Assembly (NCBI GenBank): GCA_964429715.1
Contig: CAYSCV010000061.1
Span: 1 to 8,238 of the forward strand
DNA length: 8,238 bases
Direction of reading: 5' to 3'
Origin: JACPNA01 sp964429715
GTDB lineage: Archaea > Nanobdellota > Nanobdellia > Woesearchaeales > GW2011-AR9
Part shown: positions 6,270 through 8,238 of the stretch, piece after piece
How positions within the stretch are numbered: the first letter of the stretch is position 1
Layout: every line of letters begins with the position of its first letter
Program-made: the position numbers and the translations under genes
The notes under the pieces: generated by a model
Databases searched by the model: none
Told to the model about the DNA's origin: nothing
What the model saw: only the letters and a program-made list of their open reading frames with translations

Positions 6270-7763
6270 TTAGGTTTCTTTTAATGCACAGGTTACGTAA
6301 TAAATCTTTGTTTGGTTATCATATACTTTGTTAAAACAGTTGCTGTTAAGATAGGAAGCAGTTAGGGATGTATTGGTTACTTTCTCTGATGTTTTTACAA
6401 AAGGCGGGATTACTATATATCTTAAGTGATATATGTCCATAATATTTAATGCTTGGGTTTCAAAAGGGGTTGTAAGAAGAAGGTTACTATATTCTATACG
6501 TTTTTCAACATCGGGAATCAGGGCGAATTGATCGTCGATGAAATTTGGGCGTTGAGAATAATAGGTTATCATATGGCCTTGTTTAAGTGGGCTGAATACT
6601 TTGGAGGGTAGAGCAGAGTTTTCACGCAACCAACGATAGGCTTGTACTTCTGATGCAGAGGGAATATCTTGCGATTGGCTTTGATTGAACGCGGGATATA
6701 ACATTGTTGCGGTGAGGAGGAGAAGTATGCTGATTGAAAAAAAGTGGTGAGAAGAGGAAATTTTTGTTTTTTGCAGATACGTCATAAGTTCTTCATAGAA
6801 TAATGAGAAGAGAATTGCTAAGAGAACGCCGAAAAAGGCTAGTGCGGTTTTAAATTGAATTAAACGAAACCAGGTAAGCAAGGCAGTAGAGATGGCAAAA
6901 CTGATCAAGAGGAAAGATTTTGTGCTTTTCAAGCGAAAAACAGATTGATAGACAACATAGATTCCAATGGCGAAAGGAATTATACTTACCAGAACAATAC
7001 TTGTTCCTAAAGAAAAGGTGGGAAAATATTGCTGGATAATATCGGTTGGGATGTTATGCCAAATAAAACTGGGGCCGTCATTGAGGAAATTTTTTTTGAA
7101 GAAAATGAATTGGGTCCAGAGGAAAAAAAAGAGAGAGAAGAGGATTAGTTCTAGTTCTCCACGGTCAATTTTTTTTCCTTCGGTAAATGAGAGGATGATG
7201 TAGATGCCAAGCCCGGTTAGAAGCAGAAGAGTGGCGGAACTGGTGATGCAGAGGAGAAATAATAATAAGATATAGCTATACATATATTTTTCTTCTGATG
7301 AGCGCATGAATGCGTATAACGCAAGGAAGAGTAAAGGGTAAAATAAGGTTTCTACGGCAACATCATTGGTGTAAAATAAAATGGGAAGAAAACCAGTAAT
7401 GAATGCGGTATAGAGTGGGGCGTGTTTTTGGGTGGTTATGCGTGTGGCAATAAGATAGGAGATGATGATTAGAGAGGAGATGAAGAGGTTGGGGAGTATT
7501 TTGGCGACAAGTTCTAGGGGAAGGATAAATGCGAAGATGGCGAGAACGTAATGAAATAGAGGGAGAAACGTGAGTTCTCTTCCACCATAGGAGAGGGGAT
7601 CATGGTAGGCGGGTATTCCGGTTTGGGTGATATGTTCAATCTGACGCAGATGGTAATATGATTCGTAGGTGAAATTGGGTGTTGAGAAAGCGAGTGTTAA
7701 ACGGATAATAAGAACTAGGAGGAATATTCCTATAAGTAACACCTGTTCTCTTTTTAGATTCAT
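6270..7763 (-). CDS. STT3-related GT-C membrane glycosyltransferase (tandem paralogue B)
   Basis: This 497-residue protein has about twelve hydrophobic segments and an outer C-terminal domain from about 366. The first outer loop reads TYESYYHLR (32-40) and then HDPLSYGGRE (54-63). This closely follows the STT3/AglB pattern of an acidic residue, YYHLR, 'G.P..DP' and a glycine pair, with Glu34 in place of the usual Asp. ND...ETLFYPL (132-143) provides a second acidic site. The C-terminal domain opens with EVQAYRWLREN (about 371-381) and GHMITYYSQRPNF, aligned with the STT3 region downstream of WWDYG, but the WWDYG motif itself is missing. The family relation to oligosaccharyltransferases is clear at the level of layout; the reaction is not. 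It probably uses a lipid-linked sugar outside the membrane. It is the first gene of the cluster, with a TATA box about 30 bases upstream, and is 43 bases from its paralogue. Confidence 0.75.
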   Translation of the reverse strand: MNLKREQVLLIGIFLLVLIIRLTLAFSTPNFTYESYYHLRQIEHITQTGIPAYHDPLSYGGRELTFLPLFHYVLAIFAFILPLELVAKILPNLFISSLIIISYLIATRITTQKHAPLYTAFITGFLPILFYTNDVAVETLFYPLLFLALYAFMRSSEEKYMYSYILLLFLLCITSSATLLLLTGLGIYIILSFTEGKKIDRGELELILFSLFFFLWTQFIFFKKNFLNDGPSFIWHNIPTDIIQQYFPTFSLGTSIVLVSIIPFAIGIYVVYQSVFRLKSTKSFLLISFAISTALLTWFRLIQFKTALAFFGVLLAILFSLFYEELMTYLQKTKISSSHHFFSISILLLLTATMLYPAFNQSQSQDIPSASEVQAYRWLRENSALPSKVFSPLKQGHMITYYSQRPNFIDDQFALIPDVEKRIEYSNLLLTTPFETQALNIMDIYHLRYIVIPPFVKTSEKVTNTSLTASYLNSNCFNKVYDNQTKIYYVTCALKET

Positions 7764-7788
7764 CGCGAGGTTAAAGATATGTTGAATA

Positions 7789-7796
7789 TTTATAAA
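7789..7796 (-). promoter_or_regulatory. TATA box of the glycan gene cluster
   Basis: TTTATAAA, a perfect 8-base palindrome, lies about 29 bases before the ATG at 7763 and is preceded on the minus strand by CAAACACA as a possible BRE. It predicts a start site at or a few bases before the ATG, hence a nearly leaderless transcript. The 98-base space (7764-7861) is shared with the divergent radB promoter. Confidence 0.55.
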
Positions 7797-7830
7797 TGTG
7801 TTTGACTTTTTTCAAAAATGAACAAGAGAA

Positions 7831-7837
7831 TTTATAT
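7831..7837 (+). promoter_or_regulatory. TATA box of radB
   Basis: TTTATAT is preceded by purine-rich AAGAGAA, which fits a BRE. The centre is about 28 bases before the radB ATG at 7862, so transcription should start within a few bases of the start codon and give a leaderless mRNA. No Shine-Dalgarno site is present. The distance is as seen in the sequence; the start site is inferred. Confidence 0.6.
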
Positions 7838-7861
7838 CTTTTGGATGTTGGAAGTATATTT

Positions 7862-8238
7862 ATGACTAAAATATTAACTGGAAGTCAATGTTTTGATGCG
7901 TTTTTGGAAGGCGGATATGATGAGGATATCATTACGACTATTTATGGGCCTTCAGGTGTGGGTAAGACAAATATGTGTTTGTTGTTTGCGATTTCGGTTG
8001 TGAGGGGGGGGAAGAAAGTTATTTTTATTGATACGGAGGGGGGTATTGCGGTTGAGCGAATCAAACAGCTTACTTCTGATTATGAACGGGTGCTTGAAAA
8101 TATTTTATTTTGCAATCCGACGACATTTGAAGAGCAAAAGGAGATGTTTGAGCGAGTGAAGGAGATGGTGAATGAATTAGTGGAGGGGGAGAAGTTTGGG
8201 TTGATTATTGTGGATTCTATTTCGATGCTTTATCGTTT
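7862..8238 (+). CDS. radB: RadB recombinase paralogue (5' part, runs off the window)
   Basis: The first 125 codons of a RecA/RadA-superfamily ATPase are present and remain open at the right edge. It begins directly with the ATPase core (TGSQCFDAFLEGG), without the helix-hairpin-helix N-terminal domain of RadA, which is the mark of RadB. Walker A is GPSGVGKT (29-36), the acidic strand is FIDTEGG with Glu59 as probable catalytic glutamate, and Walker B is LIIVD (114-118). RadB is an archaeal accessory protein of homologous recombination that acts with RadA in the cytoplasm; the family is usually about 220-240 residues, so roughly half is visible. The ATG at 7862 lies about 28 bases from the centre of a TATA box, so the mRNA is probably leaderless. 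It is divergent from the glycan cluster and is probably unrelated to it in function. A run of eight G falls in codons 48-50. Confidence 0.9.
   Translation, partial: MTKILTGSQCFDAFLEGGYDEDIITTIYGPSGVGKTNMCLLFAISVVRGGKKVIFIDTEGGIAVERIKQLTSDYERVLENILFCNPTTFEEQKEMFERVKEMVNELVEGEKFGLIIVDSISMLYR

Noticed and set aside
6241..6270. ATT repeats considered as a CRISPR or origin-like repeat
   Set aside because: The unit is three bases with no spacers, flanked directly by coding sequence; it is a simple microsatellite.
6967..7203. Plus-strand open frame opposite paralogue B
   Set aside because: It is Lys-rich because it is the complement of Phe-rich membrane helices; no independent support.

Overview
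The window looks archaeal, most likely an AT-rich euryarchaeal or DPANN-type genome; the exact lineage is tentative. The evidence is a partial RadB recombinase, a gene confined to archaea. In addition, TATA boxes lie about 25-30 bases upstream of start codons that appear almost leaderless, most genes lack a Shine-Dalgarno site, and the proteins are rich in Ile, Leu and Lys. TAA, TAG and TGA all serve as stops, so the code is standard.

Layout: six genes lie head to tail on the minus strand (positions 7763 down to 62). One divergent gene, radB, runs off the right edge on the plus strand. In transcription order the minus-strand genes are two related STT3-like GT-C membrane proteins (6270-7763 and 4664-6226), a processive family-2 glycosyltransferase of the cellulose/hyaluronan synthase type (3332-4627), a membrane-anchored thioredoxin-fold protein (2450-3166), a third GT-C glycosyltransferase of the PMT/ArnT type (947-2431), and a UbiA-superfamily protein closely resembling decaprenyl-phosphate phosphoribosyltransferase (62-934). 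Gaps of 43, 36, 18 and 12 bases hold the genes together. A 165-base gap at 3167-3331 with its own TATA box suggests two transcription units of three genes each. No gene-free stretch exceeds 300 bases.

How the genes may work together (inference): the UbiA-like enzyme would make a polyprenyl-phosphate-pentose donor on the inner face of the membrane. The GT-C enzymes, a class that uses lipid-phosphate sugars outside the membrane, would transfer such sugars to a surface glycan or protein. The processive GT2 would extrude a polysaccharide chain. The thioredoxin-like protein, probably facing outward, could handle disulfides in neighbouring ectodomains; the GT-C protein next to it has four cysteines in its C-terminal domain. 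The whole reads as a cell-surface glycan assembly locus. The specific sugars and acceptors cannot be read from sequence.

The plus strand is G-rich and C-poor throughout, regardless of gene direction, which suggests a replication-strand skew with the glycan cluster on the lagging strand.
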